This document shows, piece after piece, positions 53,331 through 63,201 of a stretch of DNA of 64,000 nt (within the stretch, counting starts at the first letter, position 1; each line of letters starts with the position of its first letter). This DNA comes from Anaerohalosphaera lusitana. Its GTDB lineage: Bacteria > Planctomycetota > Phycisphaerae > Sedimentisphaerales > Anaerohalosphaeraceae. A model generated the notes under the pieces. That model had not been told where the DNA came from and made no database searches. It was given only the letters and a program-made list of their open reading frames with translations. The stretch lies in the NCBI RefSeq assembly GCF_002007645.1, contig NZ_CP019791.1, positions 2,046,001 to 2,110,000 on the forward strand. Direction: 5' to 3'. Both the position numbers and the translations under genes were made by a program.

Positions 53331-54326
53331 ATGGCTGACTACAATACGCAGCAGAGACACAGGAATACTATCGTGGGCGGATTCGTTATCATAGCCTTTT
53401 GTGCGCTGATATGGATGATCGCGATGTTCGGCGAATTGCCCGTCATGGCCACAGAGTGGACGTCCTACGAAATAACAGCCGAGTTTCCGCAATCCGCCGG
53501 AATACACAAAACCACCCCCGTAAGATATGTTGGCTATCCCGTGGGCAAGGTCACGCAGGTCGCTGAACCCCAGTTTAATCTTGTCGAAACCCCGCAAGGT
53601 AAAATTTCTCAACCCAAAGTCACAGTCAGGATCGCTATAGATCAGGATTACAGCATGATCCCTGCAAACGTTAAGGTGCGCCTGACCACGAGAAGCATGG
53701 GCAGCAGCTACATCGAACTTCTGCCCAATGACGAAGAACCGGTCCCCATGGAAGACGGCAGTGTCAAGTTTCTAACTCAGGGCATGAGGCTGGAAGGCTA
53801 CGTCGGAGCTGCAAACGAATTCATACCCGAACACATTCAGGATAAACTGGAAGTCCTCGTGGTCAAGGTTACTGACCTTACCACCAATCTCAACGATGTA
53901 CTTGGCGACGTAGAGAACAAGAAGAACATTCAGCAGACACTTGCTCACATTGCTGATGTAACCAGACAGGCCGGCGATGCCATGGAAAAATTTACCTCAA
54001 TGACCGAGCAGGCCGGCACTACACTCGGCGATATTTCCGATCTGACCGATCGGGCTGACGATACACTGGTTTCGATCGAGGATCTTTCCCACAGCACTAA
54101 AAATGCTGTACTCGATACTGTGTCCAGACTTGATGATGCCCTTGTGTCAGTGAATAACATCCTGCACAAGATTGACCAGGGCGAAGGTACTACCGCTAAA
54201 ATGCTCAATGACGGCAAACTCTACGAAAATCTGCTCGACAGTACAAAGGAGCTGGAGAATGCTCTGCAGCAGTTCAAGAATTTCGCCGAAGAAGCCAGAC
54301 GCGACGGCCTGAAGATAAAGCTCTAA
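53331..54326 (+). CDS. MCE-domain (MlaD-like) lipid transport protein
   Basis: A 331-residue inner-membrane anchored protein. One N-terminal helix (about 13-33, TIVGGFVIIAFCALIWMIAM), then the MCE domain (ITAEFPQSAGIHKTTPVRYV, GYPVGKVTQV, VKVRLTTRSMGSSYIELLPN), then a long helical tail that may form a barrel or needle like other MCE proteins. AAGGA lies six nt upstream. Normally accompanied by ABC-transporter genes mlaEF; none lies in the window. Its partner is a MerR-type protein. Confidence 0.88.
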   Translation: MADYNTQQRHRNTIVGGFVIIAFCALIWMIAMFGELPVMATEWTSYEITAEFPQSAGIHKTTPVRYVGYPVGKVTQVAEPQFNLVETPQGKISQPKVTVRIAIDQDYSMIPANVKVRLTTRSMGSSYIELLPNDEEPVPMEDGSVKFLTQGMRLEGYVGAANEFIPEHIQDKLEVLVVKVTDLTTNLNDVLGDVENKKNIQQTLAHIADVTRQAGDAMEKFTSMTEQAGTTLGDISDLTDRADDTLVSIEDLSHSTKNAVLDTVSRLDDALVSVNNILHKIDQGEGTTAKMLNDGKLYENLLDSTKELENALQQFKNFAEEARRDGLKIKL

Positions 54327-54366
54327 AGGGCTCATCTGGTTATTTCAGTACTTGACCAAAACATGA

Positions 54367-54405
54367 AAAAGAGCAGCGAACCATCATCAGGTCCGCTGCT
54401 CTTTT
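54367..54405. terminator. Bidirectional terminator between mce and TRAP operon
   Basis: AAAAGAGCAGCG (54367-54378) pairs perfectly over 12 bp with CGCTGCTCTTTT (54394-54405); T runs on both strands. Confidence 0.9.
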
Positions 54406-54427
54406 CATTTTTCTCAGACTATAACTG

Positions 54428-55723
54428 TTATAGATCGAGCAGTTTAGGCAGTGCCGTTGAGACTGCCGGCACGAACGTGCATATAAGCAACACCGCGATC
54501 ATCGCAAGGAAGAAGGGCCAAATCTTGCGTATCATCCGCGTAACGGTCGTTTCCGCTATGCCGCAACCCAGGAACAGACATGTCCCCACAGGCGGGGTGC
54601 ACAGGCCGATACACAGGTTCAGTATCATAATGATGCCGAAGTGCACCGGTTCTATCCCGAGCCCCTTCGCGATCGGCAGGAAAATCGGCGTAAAGATCAG
54701 GATCGCAGGCGTCATATCCATGAACGTGCCTACCGCCAGCAGGATCAGGTTGATCATCAGCAGTATGACAAACTTGTTGCTGCTCAACCCCAAAAGACCC
54801 GCACTGATATCCTGAGGCACCCGCTCAGCCGCCAGCACCCATGACATCGCCATGCTTGTGCCGATCAGCAGGAATACGACCGATGTCGTGACGCCTGCCT
54901 GCAGCAGAATCTTCGGAATATCGGTCAACTTAACTTCGCGATAGAATACGACCGACAAAATGAACGCGTAAAGAACCGCTACAGCCGACGCTTCCGTGGC
55001 TGTGAAATAGCCGCCCAGAATTCCGCCGAGGACGATGATAATCAGCAGCAGGGCGGGTATGGCCTTCAGGAACCGTATGATCCCTTCTCTAAGGGCAAAT
55101 GTCTCACCCTTGCCGTAGTTGTGTTTTATCGATATCACCGCGCTGACCGTGATAAGTGCAAGGCCGACCAGTATGCCGGGCAGAATGCCCGCTATGAAAA
55201 TCGCCGCGATCGATACCGCACCGCCGGTGGCCAGCGAATAAACGATCATCACATTACTGGGCGGAATAAGCAGGCCCGTAGTAGCAGCGGTTACCGTTAC
55301 CGAGCCGTTGAAATCCTTGTCATATCCCATCTTGTTCATCAGCGGGATCATAAAGCCGCCCACCGACGAAACCGCCGCTGCCGCACTGCCCGAGATCGCT
55401 CCGAACAGCATACAGGTCAGGACATTCACAAACGCCAGCCCGCCGCGAAATCTGCCGACGAGCACATTCGCAAAATCGATCAGTCGCCTCGCGATTCCCC
55501 CATGGCCCATGAAAAGACCCGAGAGAATAAAGAACGGTATCGCAAGTAGCGAGAAGCTGTCGATCCCCGTTGCGATCTTATGCGAAACAGCGACAAACGT
55601 CGGAATATCGCCGATCGCAAGTATCGAAAGCACCGTCGAGATTCCCATGCAAAAAGCGATCGGCACATTCATTGCCATCAGTATAACAAAACTTGTTACG
55701 AGTACAAAAACAGGCAGATCCAT
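54428..55723 (-). CDS. dctM: TRAP transporter large permease subunit
   Basis: A 431-residue multi-span permease (DctM) that carries organic or uronic acids using the Na+ gradient. Twelve or so helices and motifs NVPIAFCMGIS, LMGHGGIARRL, IPPSNVMIVYSLATGG and FLLIGTSMAMSWVLAAER are visible. ATG 55723 is chosen because AGAGGGA lies upstream; the longer reading to 55786 overlaps dctQ. It is the last gene of the operon, closed by the terminator at 54367-54405. Confidence 0.94.
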   Translation of the reverse strand: MDLPVFVLVTSFVILMAMNVPIAFCMGISTVLSILAIGDIPTFVAVSHKIATGIDSFSLLAIPFFILSGLFMGHGGIARRLIDFANVLVGRFRGGLAFVNVLTCMLFGAISGSAAAAVSSVGGFMIPLMNKMGYDKDFNGSVTVTAATTGLLIPPSNVMIVYSLATGGAVSIAAIFIAGILPGILVGLALITVSAVISIKHNYGKGETFALREGIIRFLKAIPALLLIIIVLGGILGGYFTATEASAVAVLYAFILSVVFYREVKLTDIPKILLQAGVTTSVVFLLIGTSMAMSWVLAAERVPQDISAGLLGLSSNKFVILLMINLILLAVGTFMDMTPAILIFTPIFLPIAKGLGIEPVHFGIIMILNLCIGLCTPPVGTCLFLGCGIAETTVTRMIRKIWPFFLAMIAVLLICTFVPAVSTALPKLLDL

Positions 55724-55760
55724 AATCGTTCCCTCTTTATAGAATTTCTCTTCCGAAAAT

Positions 55761-56297
55761 CTAGTCGATCTCTGAAGCAGAGTCACTTACATGCAGGCTC
55801 TCGTCAACATTGCCGCTTATGAGTTCCTGGACTCGTTCGATTACGCCTATGACGCTGTACAAGGCCAGGAAGAATCCGCTTATGGGCACTGCCAGATAAA
55901 CGTAACCCATTTTGAGATTCTTGAATGTGGATGTCTTCTGCCCCAGCTCAAGCGTACGAGTAACCAACTGCCAGCCGCCAAGCATCATCACCAGTATCGA
56001 AAACGCTGCTACCAGCACGAACACAACAACTTCGATCTTGATGCGCGTCCGCACCTGGAACTTGCCAACGAAATAGTCGATTCCAAGATGGGCTCCTCTG
56101 TTCAACGCCACAGCAGAACCCAGCAAAGCAACCCAGATCAGCAGAAATGTTGCCAGCTCTTCGGTCCACGAACTGGATTGACCGAGGACGAACCTGGTGA
56201 ACACCTGCCAAAGCACATCGATCACAAGCACTGCCACAGCGACCATAACCGTCACTTCCAGCGTTTTGTCTAAAATATTTTTGATGGATTTCAGCAT
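55761..56297 (-). CDS. dctQ: TRAP transporter small permease subunit
   Basis: A 178-residue DctQ subunit with four helices: VTVMVAVAVLVIDVLWQVFT, LLIWVALLGSAVAL, VFVLVAAFSILVMMLGG and VPISGFFLALYSVIGV. The FVLGQSSSWTEELATFLLIW pattern between helices 1 and 2 is the family signature. It begins one base after dctP ends. Confidence 0.92.
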   Translation of the reverse strand: MLKSIKNILDKTLEVTVMVAVAVLVIDVLWQVFTRFVLGQSSSWTEELATFLLIWVALLGSAVALNRGAHLGIDYFVGKFQVRTRIKIEVVVFVLVAAFSILVMMLGGWQLVTRTLELGQKTSTFKNLKMGYVYLAVPISGFFLALYSVIGVIERVQELISGNVDESLHVSDSASEID

Positions 56298-56298
56298 G

Positions 56299-57273
56299 CT
56301 ATTTCACCTCCTGTATTCGCTCGATCAGGGTTCCGAGATTGGTGTCCTCATACTGTTCCCACATGGGCTTGACCGCCTCACGGAAAGGTTCCTTGTCGGG
56401 CCTGAGTATCGTTACGCCTGCTTCTTGCACGGCTTCCATGCTTTCTTCCTCTGCCGCGGCCCATAGCTTGATCTGATGCTCAACTGATTCGTCAACTGCT
56501 TCAGAGAGGATCTGCTGCTGCTCAGGCGTAAGCGAATCCCAAACCTTGGAGCTGATTACCAGCATATCAGGCAGACGCGTGTGCTCATCCAGGCTGTAAT
56601 AGTCGCATATCTCGTAATGAGCCGAGGTGTAAAAACTCGGCGGATTGTTCTCCGCTGCATCCACTACGCCCTGATCAAGCGAGGTATACAGTTCACCCCA
56701 CGAGATTGGCGTCGGGGACCCGCCCATGTATTCGATCATCTGCATCGCCATGATACTGCTCATTACGCGAACCTTGAGCCCTTCGACATCGTCAGGCCCT
56801 TCGATGGGCTTTTTCGCGTAAAAGCTTCTCGCACCGGCATCATAGTAACACAAACCGCGAAGCCCCTTTTCTTCACCTGCAACCAGCAGCTCCTTACCGA
56901 TAGGGCCCTTCATGACCTTCCAGAAATGCTCCGAATCACGGAACAGATACGGAATGCCGTAAACTTTGATCTCCGGTACGAAGTTTTCCATCGGCCCCGA
57001 AGATGTTTTGGTCATCGCGAGATAACCGAGCTGCAGTGCTTCGATGCATTCCTTTTCGTTACCCAACTGTTCGCTGGGATAGACATGCACCAGCATCTTG
57101 CCGTCGGACTTTTCCTTCACCCGCTCAGCCATGAACATCATGGCCTTGTGCACCGGATGCTCGGTATTGAGCCCATGAGCCAGCTTCAGCACCCGCGCCT
57201 TGGAATCGTCCTTCTTGCACCCGCCGATAACGACCGCCAGCGAGAGCACAGTCAAAAATGCGATCCTTTTCAT
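56299..57273 (-). CDS. dctP: TRAP transporter solute-binding lipoprotein
   Basis: A 324-residue DctP solute receptor. The signal has a lipobox (VVIGGC, Cys19), so it is membrane-anchored. The fold is DctP-type: LKLAHGLNTEHPVHKAMMFM, YPSEQLGNEKECIEALQLG, GIPYLFRD, LKVRVMSSIMAMQMIEYMGG and GVVDAAENN with the Arg that holds the acid carboxylate. AAGGTG precedes ATG 57273. Located next to uxaC, so glucuronate or galacturonate is the probable ligand (inference). Confidence 0.93.
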   Translation of the reverse strand: MKRIAFLTVLSLAVVIGGCKKDDSKARVLKLAHGLNTEHPVHKAMMFMAERVKEKSDGKMLVHVYPSEQLGNEKECIEALQLGYLAMTKTSSGPMENFVPEIKVYGIPYLFRDSEHFWKVMKGPIGKELLVAGEEKGLRGLCYYDAGARSFYAKKPIEGPDDVEGLKVRVMSSIMAMQMIEYMGGSPTPISWGELYTSLDQGVVDAAENNPPSFYTSAHYEICDYYSLDEHTRLPDMLVISSKVWDSLTPEQQQILSEAVDESVEHQIKLWAAAEEESMEAVQEAGVTILRPDKEPFREAVKPMWEQYEDTNLGTLIERIQEVK

Positions 57274-57313
57274 TTTTGCACCTTGAATAAACCCACTTTT
57301 GTAAAAAGGCACG

Positions 57314-58732
57314 TCAGCCGTTAAGCTCCATGCCGAAATAATCGTTTGCATTGTTGAAGCAGATATCCTCGACGATCTTGCCCATCCACTCCATATCCGC
57401 AGGCAGCAGGCCCTTATCAATATCGTCGCCGATGAGATTGCAGAGAACCCTGCGGAAATACTCGTGTCTCGGGAACGAAAGGAAACTGCGCGAATCAGTA
57501 GTCATGCCGATAAACCTGCTCAGCAGGCCCATATTCGACAACGCTCTCATCTGATCCGTCATCCCGTCGATCTGATCCAGGAACCACCAGCCCGAACCAT
57601 ACTGCATTTTGCCCGGCACCGACCCGTCCTGGAAATTACCGATCATCGTTGCTACCGTCTCGTTGTCCTTCGGATTGATATTGTAGATGATCGTCTTCGC
57701 AAGTTTGCCGTCGGTGTCCAGCCTGTCGAGCAATGCTGCAAGCGGCTTGGCAATCGGCGCGTCGCCCATGCTGTCAAAGCCAGCGTCCGGTCCGCACTGC
57801 TTGAACAGCCGACTGCTGTTGTTGCGGATCGGCCCGATATGAAGCTGCTGCACCCATCCGCGGTTGAAGTTCATCTCAGTAAGCTCGACCAGCAGGGCGG
57901 TCTGAAACTGCTCTTTTTCGCAGTCATTCAACGACTGTTTCGTCCGTATCTTATCGAAGATCAGCTTGACCTGTGAGTTAGTATATTCCGCAGCCAGCGG
58001 CACCTCCAGCCCGTGATCACTCAGCCTGCAACCATTATCATGGAAGTGCTGATGTCTCACATCCAGCGCCCGCAGATAATCATCATAGCCTGTTATATCA
58101 GTATCCGTCAACTGGCCCAGGCGATCGATCCACGCATTGAGCTGCTGCAGATCATCCACCCCCATCGCCTTGTCAGGCCGCCACGCAGTATGGACCGCTA
58201 CTTCACATCCGCTTTCCTTTATCGCCTGATGATGCTCCAGGCTGTCCAGCGGATCCTCGGTAGTACACACCAGCTCGACATTCATCTTCTTCAAAATACC
58301 GCGTACGCTGAACCCCGGCGAGCGAAGCATCTCACTGCACTGCTCATATATCGCATCCGCCGTGTCCGGCCCGAGAAGCTGTCCCTCGATTCCGAAGGGC
58401 TTTTTCAGCTCCATGTGAGTCCAGTGGTACAGCGGGTTGCGAATGCAGTAGGGAACCGTTTCGGCCCATTTCTGGAACTTCTCCCGGTCACTCGCATCGC
58501 CCGTACAGTACCGCTCTTCGGCACCGTTGGTGCGCATCGCGCGCCACTTGTAGTGATCACCGCCAAGCCACGCCTGCGCGAGATTGTCGAAGTTAATATC
58601 CTCAGCGATGGCGGCAGCAGGCAGATGACAATGATAATCATAGATCGGCATCTTGGCCGCAAACTCATGATAGAGCTGCCTGGCCGGTTCGCTGAACAGC
58701 AGAAACTCTTCTGTTAGAAACTTATCGCTCAT
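57314..58732 (-). CDS. uxaC: Uronate isomerase (glucuronate isomerase)
   Basis: Interconverts D-glucuronate and D-fructuronate, or D-galacturonate and D-tagaturonate. The 472-residue TIM-barrel begins with FAAKMPIYDYHCHLPAAAI, where the metal-binding HxH sits, then CTTEDPLDSLEHH, WRPDKAMG, QLHIGPIRNNSS and IGMTTDSRSFLSFPRHEYF. GGAG is four nt before ATG. It leads into dctP after 40 nt. A -10-like TATAAT (complement of 58758-58763) lies upstream, so an internal promoter is possible. Confidence 0.96.
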   Translation of the reverse strand: MSDKFLTEEFLLFSEPARQLYHEFAAKMPIYDYHCHLPAAAIAEDINFDNLAQAWLGGDHYKWRAMRTNGAEERYCTGDASDREKFQKWAETVPYCIRNPLYHWTHMELKKPFGIEGQLLGPDTADAIYEQCSEMLRSPGFSVRGILKKMNVELVCTTEDPLDSLEHHQAIKESGCEVAVHTAWRPDKAMGVDDLQQLNAWIDRLGQLTDTDITGYDDYLRALDVRHQHFHDNGCRLSDHGLEVPLAAEYTNSQVKLIFDKIRTKQSLNDCEKEQFQTALLVELTEMNFNRGWVQQLHIGPIRNNSSRLFKQCGPDAGFDSMGDAPIAKPLAALLDRLDTDGKLAKTIIYNINPKDNETVATMIGNFQDGSVPGKMQYGSGWWFLDQIDGMTDQMRALSNMGLLSRFIGMTTDSRSFLSFPRHEYFRRVLCNLIGDDIDKGLLPADMEWMGKIVEDICFNNANDYFGMELNG

Positions 58733-58792
58733 ATTGCTCCAGATCCGAAAGTTGCGAATTATACAAGATAAACTAAGACTACGCCAGCAGAA

Positions 58793-61615
58793 TCAGTTTC
58801 CTTTGAATTCCGCCAGTTTAATTTCCGTAATGGCTGTCCAGGCGTTAGCATTGCTGCCGTGCCCGATGATTCGAAGATCGCTGGCCCGGAAGCCGTCGAA
58901 CTCATACGTTTCGACATCCGTCGTCTTGCCGCTGCTCTTGCCCTTGTAAACGGTCATCCACTGGCCTCCGCCGCCGCTAAGCTGGATCTCAAAGCCGTAC
59001 TGACGCTCATCGCCCTTGTACCAGGCAATGCCGATCTCGCCCGGCTTGGCGCCGTCCACCAGTTCCAGGTCCAGATATGGATCCCTGGCCCCGCTCGACC
59101 ACCGTGTGTCAAGATCACCGTCAAAAGCGTTGGCTGCCGGGTTATCCCGCTCGGCATTGCTGGCATGCACATACCTGGCGGCCGTTTCAAGCTGTTTGAG
59201 TTTTTCCTGCATCGCCTCAAAATCAGCCTCATTAGCGATTGCGAACTTACCGCTCACCCGGATATCTTCAGAGGATCGGCCAACCATCACATTGAACTCG
59301 CCCGGTTCGACGACCCATTCCATATCGCGATTCAACAGCCGCAGATCACGGGGCCGCAACGTGAAGCTCACCGTCTTCTTTTCGCCAGATTTCAAGCTGA
59401 TGCGGTCAAAACCACGCAGATTCTTCACGTACGTCGTAACGCTGCTGACCAGATCGCGGGTATAAAGCTGTACGACCTCATCGCCGGCCCGATCACCGGT
59501 ATTCTGCACATCGACCGAAACCTCGATATTTCCGTCAGGCCTTTGCACCTTCGGACTGATCTGCAGATTCGAGTATTTGAACGTGGTGTAGCTCAGGCCG
59601 TGCCCGAACGGGTATATGAAACCGTTGACACGGACCCGCCCGTTAGCCTGCGAAGCGGGTTTGGCGAGAAAGTTCATCGGAAGCTGGCCCACATAACGCG
59701 GGAACGTAACAGACAGTTTGCCGCCCGGATTGTAATCGCCGAACAGAACATCCGCTACCGCTCTGCCGCCTTCGGAACCCGGATACCACGCCGCCAGCAC
59801 AGCAGGTATATACTTGTCCACGTAATTGATACTCAAAGGCCTGCCGCTGATCAGAACTACGACCGTGGGTGTGCCAGTCTCGTAGACCGCCTTGACCAGT
59901 TCCCGCTGCTTACCGGGCAGGTCGAGACTGGTCCTCGACTTGTTCTCGCCGCATGTATCGACATTCCCGCCGACAACCACGACAGCCACATCCGACTTGC
60001 GTGCATTTGCAACCGCCTTGGCGATCTCGGCCTTTTCCTCGTCATTCAAAGGTGAAGGCAGTATCTCGGTCGCTGGCCAGCCTTTATCCGTCAGGTCGCA
60101 TCCTTTGGTGTACAGCACCTCGAAGTTCTCGCCGGCCCGCTCACGGATACCGTCAAGCACCGTGGAAACCTCGACCGCCTGCGGACCATAGTGCGTCGTC
60201 GCATACCGTCCATCGTCGGCGTTCGGCCCGCACACAGCGATTCTCTTGATCCTGTCCTGAGCCAACGGCAGCATACCACCCTTGTTCTTCAACAGAACCA
60301 GGCTTTCGCGTGAAGCCTGAAGCGCAACCTTCCTGTGCTCTTCGCTGTAAACGACCTTATCCGCTTCGTCGTGATCCTCGACGTATGGCTTGTCGAACAA
60401 ACCGACCAGGAACTTTACCCGCAGTATATCGCGTACCCGTGCGTCGATTGTGTCCATCGAGACGGATCCTTCGCGGACAAGCTCGCGCAGCGGATTGATC
60501 CAACTGGACGGCGAGCGGAAAGTACACCTTACGTTCAGGCCCGCTTCGACCGACTGCCTGACGGCTTCCTTGTAGTCCTCGGCAACCTTGTGCTTATTGT
60601 ACAGATACATGACTGCATCACTGTCGCTGACCACATATCCCTTAAAGCCAAGATCCTCGCGAAGTCTTTCCGTCAGCCAGTACTTACTGCCTTCGATCGG
60701 AACGCCGTCATAATCATTATAGCTCGCCATAACGCCCAGCAGATCAGTCTCTTCCATAACGCGTTTGAACGGCATCATGAATATATTCTCCACCTCACGC
60801 GGAGACGTCTTCGGATCGACCCGTGAAAAACCTTCGCGGGCACCCTTGTTCACGCTGTATACAGCAAAATGCTTTGCAGTAGAGGCAACCTGAAAATCCT
60901 TCTGCAGGCCCTTAACCATCTCAATGCCAAGCTCGGAACACAGGAAGGGCGATTCACTGTAAACTTCTTCATAGCGGCCCCATCTCTGATCGTAGCCGAC
61001 ATCGAGAATGGGTGAATACACATTAGTATAGCCCAGCAGACGAGCTTCCTGCCCCGTGATCTCACCGATCCGTCTTACCAGCTCACGGTTCCAGGTATGG
61101 CCGATACCAAGCTGCGTCGGGAAATTCGTCGCCTTGTACGACTCTATGCCCCGTATGCCTTCATTTGTGAAATCGACCGGAATGCCGAGCCTGGTTTCCT
61201 CTACGAAGAAACGCTGCACCTCATCGACCGCCCACGCATGTTTAGACGCGGGCCATACATAAGGATTATCCTGCGGTGGTCTTCCCCAGCCTACGAAACC
61301 GTTCAGATGCTCATCGATCGCGCCGATACCGTCTTTCCACACCTTCTGCTTCCATGAAGGTTTCGGTAGCGCATCGCCAAGAACACGCTGATAACCATAC
61401 AGCGTAGTCATCTGGCAAGTCTTCTCTTTCAGATTCATCTGGCTGATCAGGTCGTCGATCCGTGCGTTTATGTCTGCACTGCTGTCCTCGTAGACGTCTT
61501 TTTGCCCGTTCTTGTTGAAATCTATCCAGTCGTCATGGTAAATGCTGCCCGAGTCCGCCGCCGAAGCACAGCCAGCCGACATAAAAACAAACAATATCAA
61601 CACTAATCTAATCAT
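58793..61615 (-). CDS. GH3 glycosidase lipoprotein with C-terminal F5/8 type C domain
   Basis: A 940-residue exported beta-glycosidase (glucosidase or xylosidase type). A lipobox MSAGC (Cys16) anchors it. Residues 17-40 have an EF-hand-like DFNKNGQKDVYED. The GH3 N-terminal TIM-barrel holds VDFTNEGIRGIE, STAKHFAVY and the nucleophile in GYVVSDSDAV; the second alpha/beta domain and a fibronectin-like domain (FGHGLSYTTFKYSN) follow; residues after 790 are a discoidin/CBM32-like module (NAFDGDLDTRWSS). ATG 61615 is chosen; GTG 61627 is possible. It follows gnd by 38 nt. Confidence 0.92.
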   Translation of the reverse strand: MIRLVLILFVFMSAGCASAADSGSIYHDDWIDFNKNGQKDVYEDSSADINARIDDLISQMNLKEKTCQMTTLYGYQRVLGDALPKPSWKQKVWKDGIGAIDEHLNGFVGWGRPPQDNPYVWPASKHAWAVDEVQRFFVEETRLGIPVDFTNEGIRGIESYKATNFPTQLGIGHTWNRELVRRIGEITGQEARLLGYTNVYSPILDVGYDQRWGRYEEVYSESPFLCSELGIEMVKGLQKDFQVASTAKHFAVYSVNKGAREGFSRVDPKTSPREVENIFMMPFKRVMEETDLLGVMASYNDYDGVPIEGSKYWLTERLREDLGFKGYVVSDSDAVMYLYNKHKVAEDYKEAVRQSVEAGLNVRCTFRSPSSWINPLRELVREGSVSMDTIDARVRDILRVKFLVGLFDKPYVEDHDEADKVVYSEEHRKVALQASRESLVLLKNKGGMLPLAQDRIKRIAVCGPNADDGRYATTHYGPQAVEVSTVLDGIRERAGENFEVLYTKGCDLTDKGWPATEILPSPLNDEEKAEIAKAVANARKSDVAVVVVGGNVDTCGENKSRTSLDLPGKQRELVKAVYETGTPTVVVLISGRPLSINYVDKYIPAVLAAWYPGSEGGRAVADVLFGDYNPGGKLSVTFPRYVGQLPMNFLAKPASQANGRVRVNGFIYPFGHGLSYTTFKYSNLQISPKVQRPDGNIEVSVDVQNTGDRAGDEVVQLYTRDLVSSVTTYVKNLRGFDRISLKSGEKKTVSFTLRPRDLRLLNRDMEWVVEPGEFNVMVGRSSEDIRVSGKFAIANEADFEAMQEKLKQLETAARYVHASNAERDNPAANAFDGDLDTRWSSGARDPYLDLELVDGAKPGEIGIAWYKGDERQYGFEIQLSGGGGQWMTVYKGKSSGKTTDVETYEFDGFRASDLRIIGHGSNANAWTAITEIKLAEFKGN

Positions 61616-61653
61616 GTTCACACCCACTTTAATTCGTTCTATAAAATCAATAA

Positions 61654-63114
61654 TTATACGTTGTAAGTTGACGCAGCAGTATCGCCGCCGCGACCCGTCC
61701 AGTTAGTATGGAAGAATTCGCCGCGAGGTTTGTCAACTCTTTCGTATGTATGTGCACCGAAATAATCCCTCTGTGCCTGCAGCAGATTCGCCGGCAGCCT
61801 GTCGTGCCTGTACCCGTCATAGAACGCAAGGGCGGTGCTGATGGCTGGTGTTGGTACGCCCATCTCAACGGCCTTGCTGACAACGCGTCTCCACGCCGCC
61901 TGTGCATTCTCTACCGCACCCTTGAAGAACGGGTCGAGCAGCAGGTTCGTCAGCTCAGGATTGTTGTCGAACGCTTCCTTGATCTTGCCAAGAAATACCG
62001 AACGGATAATGCATCCGCCGCGCCACATCAACGCGATACCGCCGTAGTTGAGGTTCCAGCCGTACTCAGCCGCAGCCGCACGCATGAGCTGGTAGCCCTG
62101 TGCGTAACTGACTATCTTAGACGCATACAGCGCGAGCTTGAGATCCTCGATCATCTGCATCTTGTCACCGTCAAACTTCGCATCCGGCCCGCTCAGAACC
62201 TTCGAAGCCGCAACACGTTCATCCTTGATCGCCGAAAGACATCGTGCGAACACTGCCTCGCCGATCAGAGTCAACGGCTGGCCTACATCCAGTGCCGCGA
62301 TAGCGGTCCACTTGCCTGTTCCTTTTTGGCCTGCCGTATCGAGTATCTGATCCAGCACGTAGTTGCCGTCCTCGTCCTTGTAGCCCAGGATGTCGCGAGT
62401 GATCTCGATAAGATAAGAGTCCAGCTCGCCTTCGTTCCATTCAGCGAATACCTTGTGCATCTCGTCGTTGCTCATTCCCAGACCTTCCTTCATCATCTGG
62501 TAGGTCTCGCAGATCATCTGCATATCGCCGTACTCGATACCGTTGTGCACCATCTTCACGAAATGTCCCGCTCCGTTCTCACCGACCCAGTCACAGCAGG
62601 GCTCGCCGCTTTCAGTGTGTGCAGATATCTTCTGGAAGATGGGCTTGACGTGTTCCCAGGCAGCAGGGGACCCGCCTGGCATGATAGAAGGGCCCTTGAG
62701 TGCGCCTTCTTCACCGCCCGAAACACCGGTTCCGATATAAAGCAGCCCCTTGCTCTCGACGTATTCGGTTCTGCGAATAGTGTCCGGGAAGTGCGAGTTG
62801 CCGCCGTCAATGATGATGTCGCCTTCCTCCAGCAACGGCAGAACCTGCTCGATGAATTTGTCAACCGGCGCGCCGGCCTTTACCATGATCATAACCTTGC
62901 GGGGACGCTTGAGCGTCTGCACGAACTCTTCGACGCTGCGTGCGCCGATGATATTCTTACCGCTCGCTCGACCGTCCATGAAACGGTCAACCTTCTCAAC
63001 TGTCCGGTTATAGCACGAAACGGTAAAGCCCTTGCTCTCCATGTTTAAAATAAGATTCTCGCCCATTACCGCAAGACCTACTACACCGATGTCCGCTTTA
63101 GCTGTCGCTGTCAT
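61654..63114 (-). CDS. gnd: 6-phosphogluconate dehydrogenase, decarboxylating
   Basis: Oxidises 6-phosphogluconate to ribulose 5-phosphate and CO2. The 486-residue chain starts IGVVGLAVMGENLILNMES (dinucleotide fold; a GLAVMG loop as in the long type), carries YNRTVEKVD, IIDGGNSHFPDT, GTGVSGGEEGA, GHFVKMVHNGIEYGDMQ with the catalytic Lys, and the C-terminal HTYERVDKPRGEFFHTNW. Full family length. Located between a LarA-like gene and a GH3 gene on one strand. Confidence 0.97.
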   Translation of the reverse strand: MTATAKADIGVVGLAVMGENLILNMESKGFTVSCYNRTVEKVDRFMDGRASGKNIIGARSVEEFVQTLKRPRKVMIMVKAGAPVDKFIEQVLPLLEEGDIIIDGGNSHFPDTIRRTEYVESKGLLYIGTGVSGGEEGALKGPSIMPGGSPAAWEHVKPIFQKISAHTESGEPCCDWVGENGAGHFVKMVHNGIEYGDMQMICETYQMMKEGLGMSNDEMHKVFAEWNEGELDSYLIEITRDILGYKDEDGNYVLDQILDTAGQKGTGKWTAIAALDVGQPLTLIGEAVFARCLSAIKDERVAASKVLSGPDAKFDGDKMQMIEDLKLALYASKIVSYAQGYQLMRAAAAEYGWNLNYGGIALMWRGGCIIRSVFLGKIKEAFDNNPELTNLLLDPFFKGAVENAQAAWRRVVSKAVEMGVPTPAISTALAFYDGYRHDRLPANLLQAQRDYFGAHTYERVDKPRGEFFHTNWTGRGGDTAASTYNV

Positions 63115-63201
63115 TATTCGCTCCTGATATTCTCTTCTCGTTAATTAAAAGTTTTCTATGTCTTATGCGGAAGCCGTCCTTAAAAGCCTCCAGCTCATAC
63201 G

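Noticed and set aside
58859-60055. Plus-strand open frame antisense to the GH3 gene
   Set aside because: No ribosome site or domain; the GH3 reading holds all family motifs.
61708-63048. Plus-strand open frame antisense to gnd
   Set aside because: Shadow of gnd with no supporting motif.
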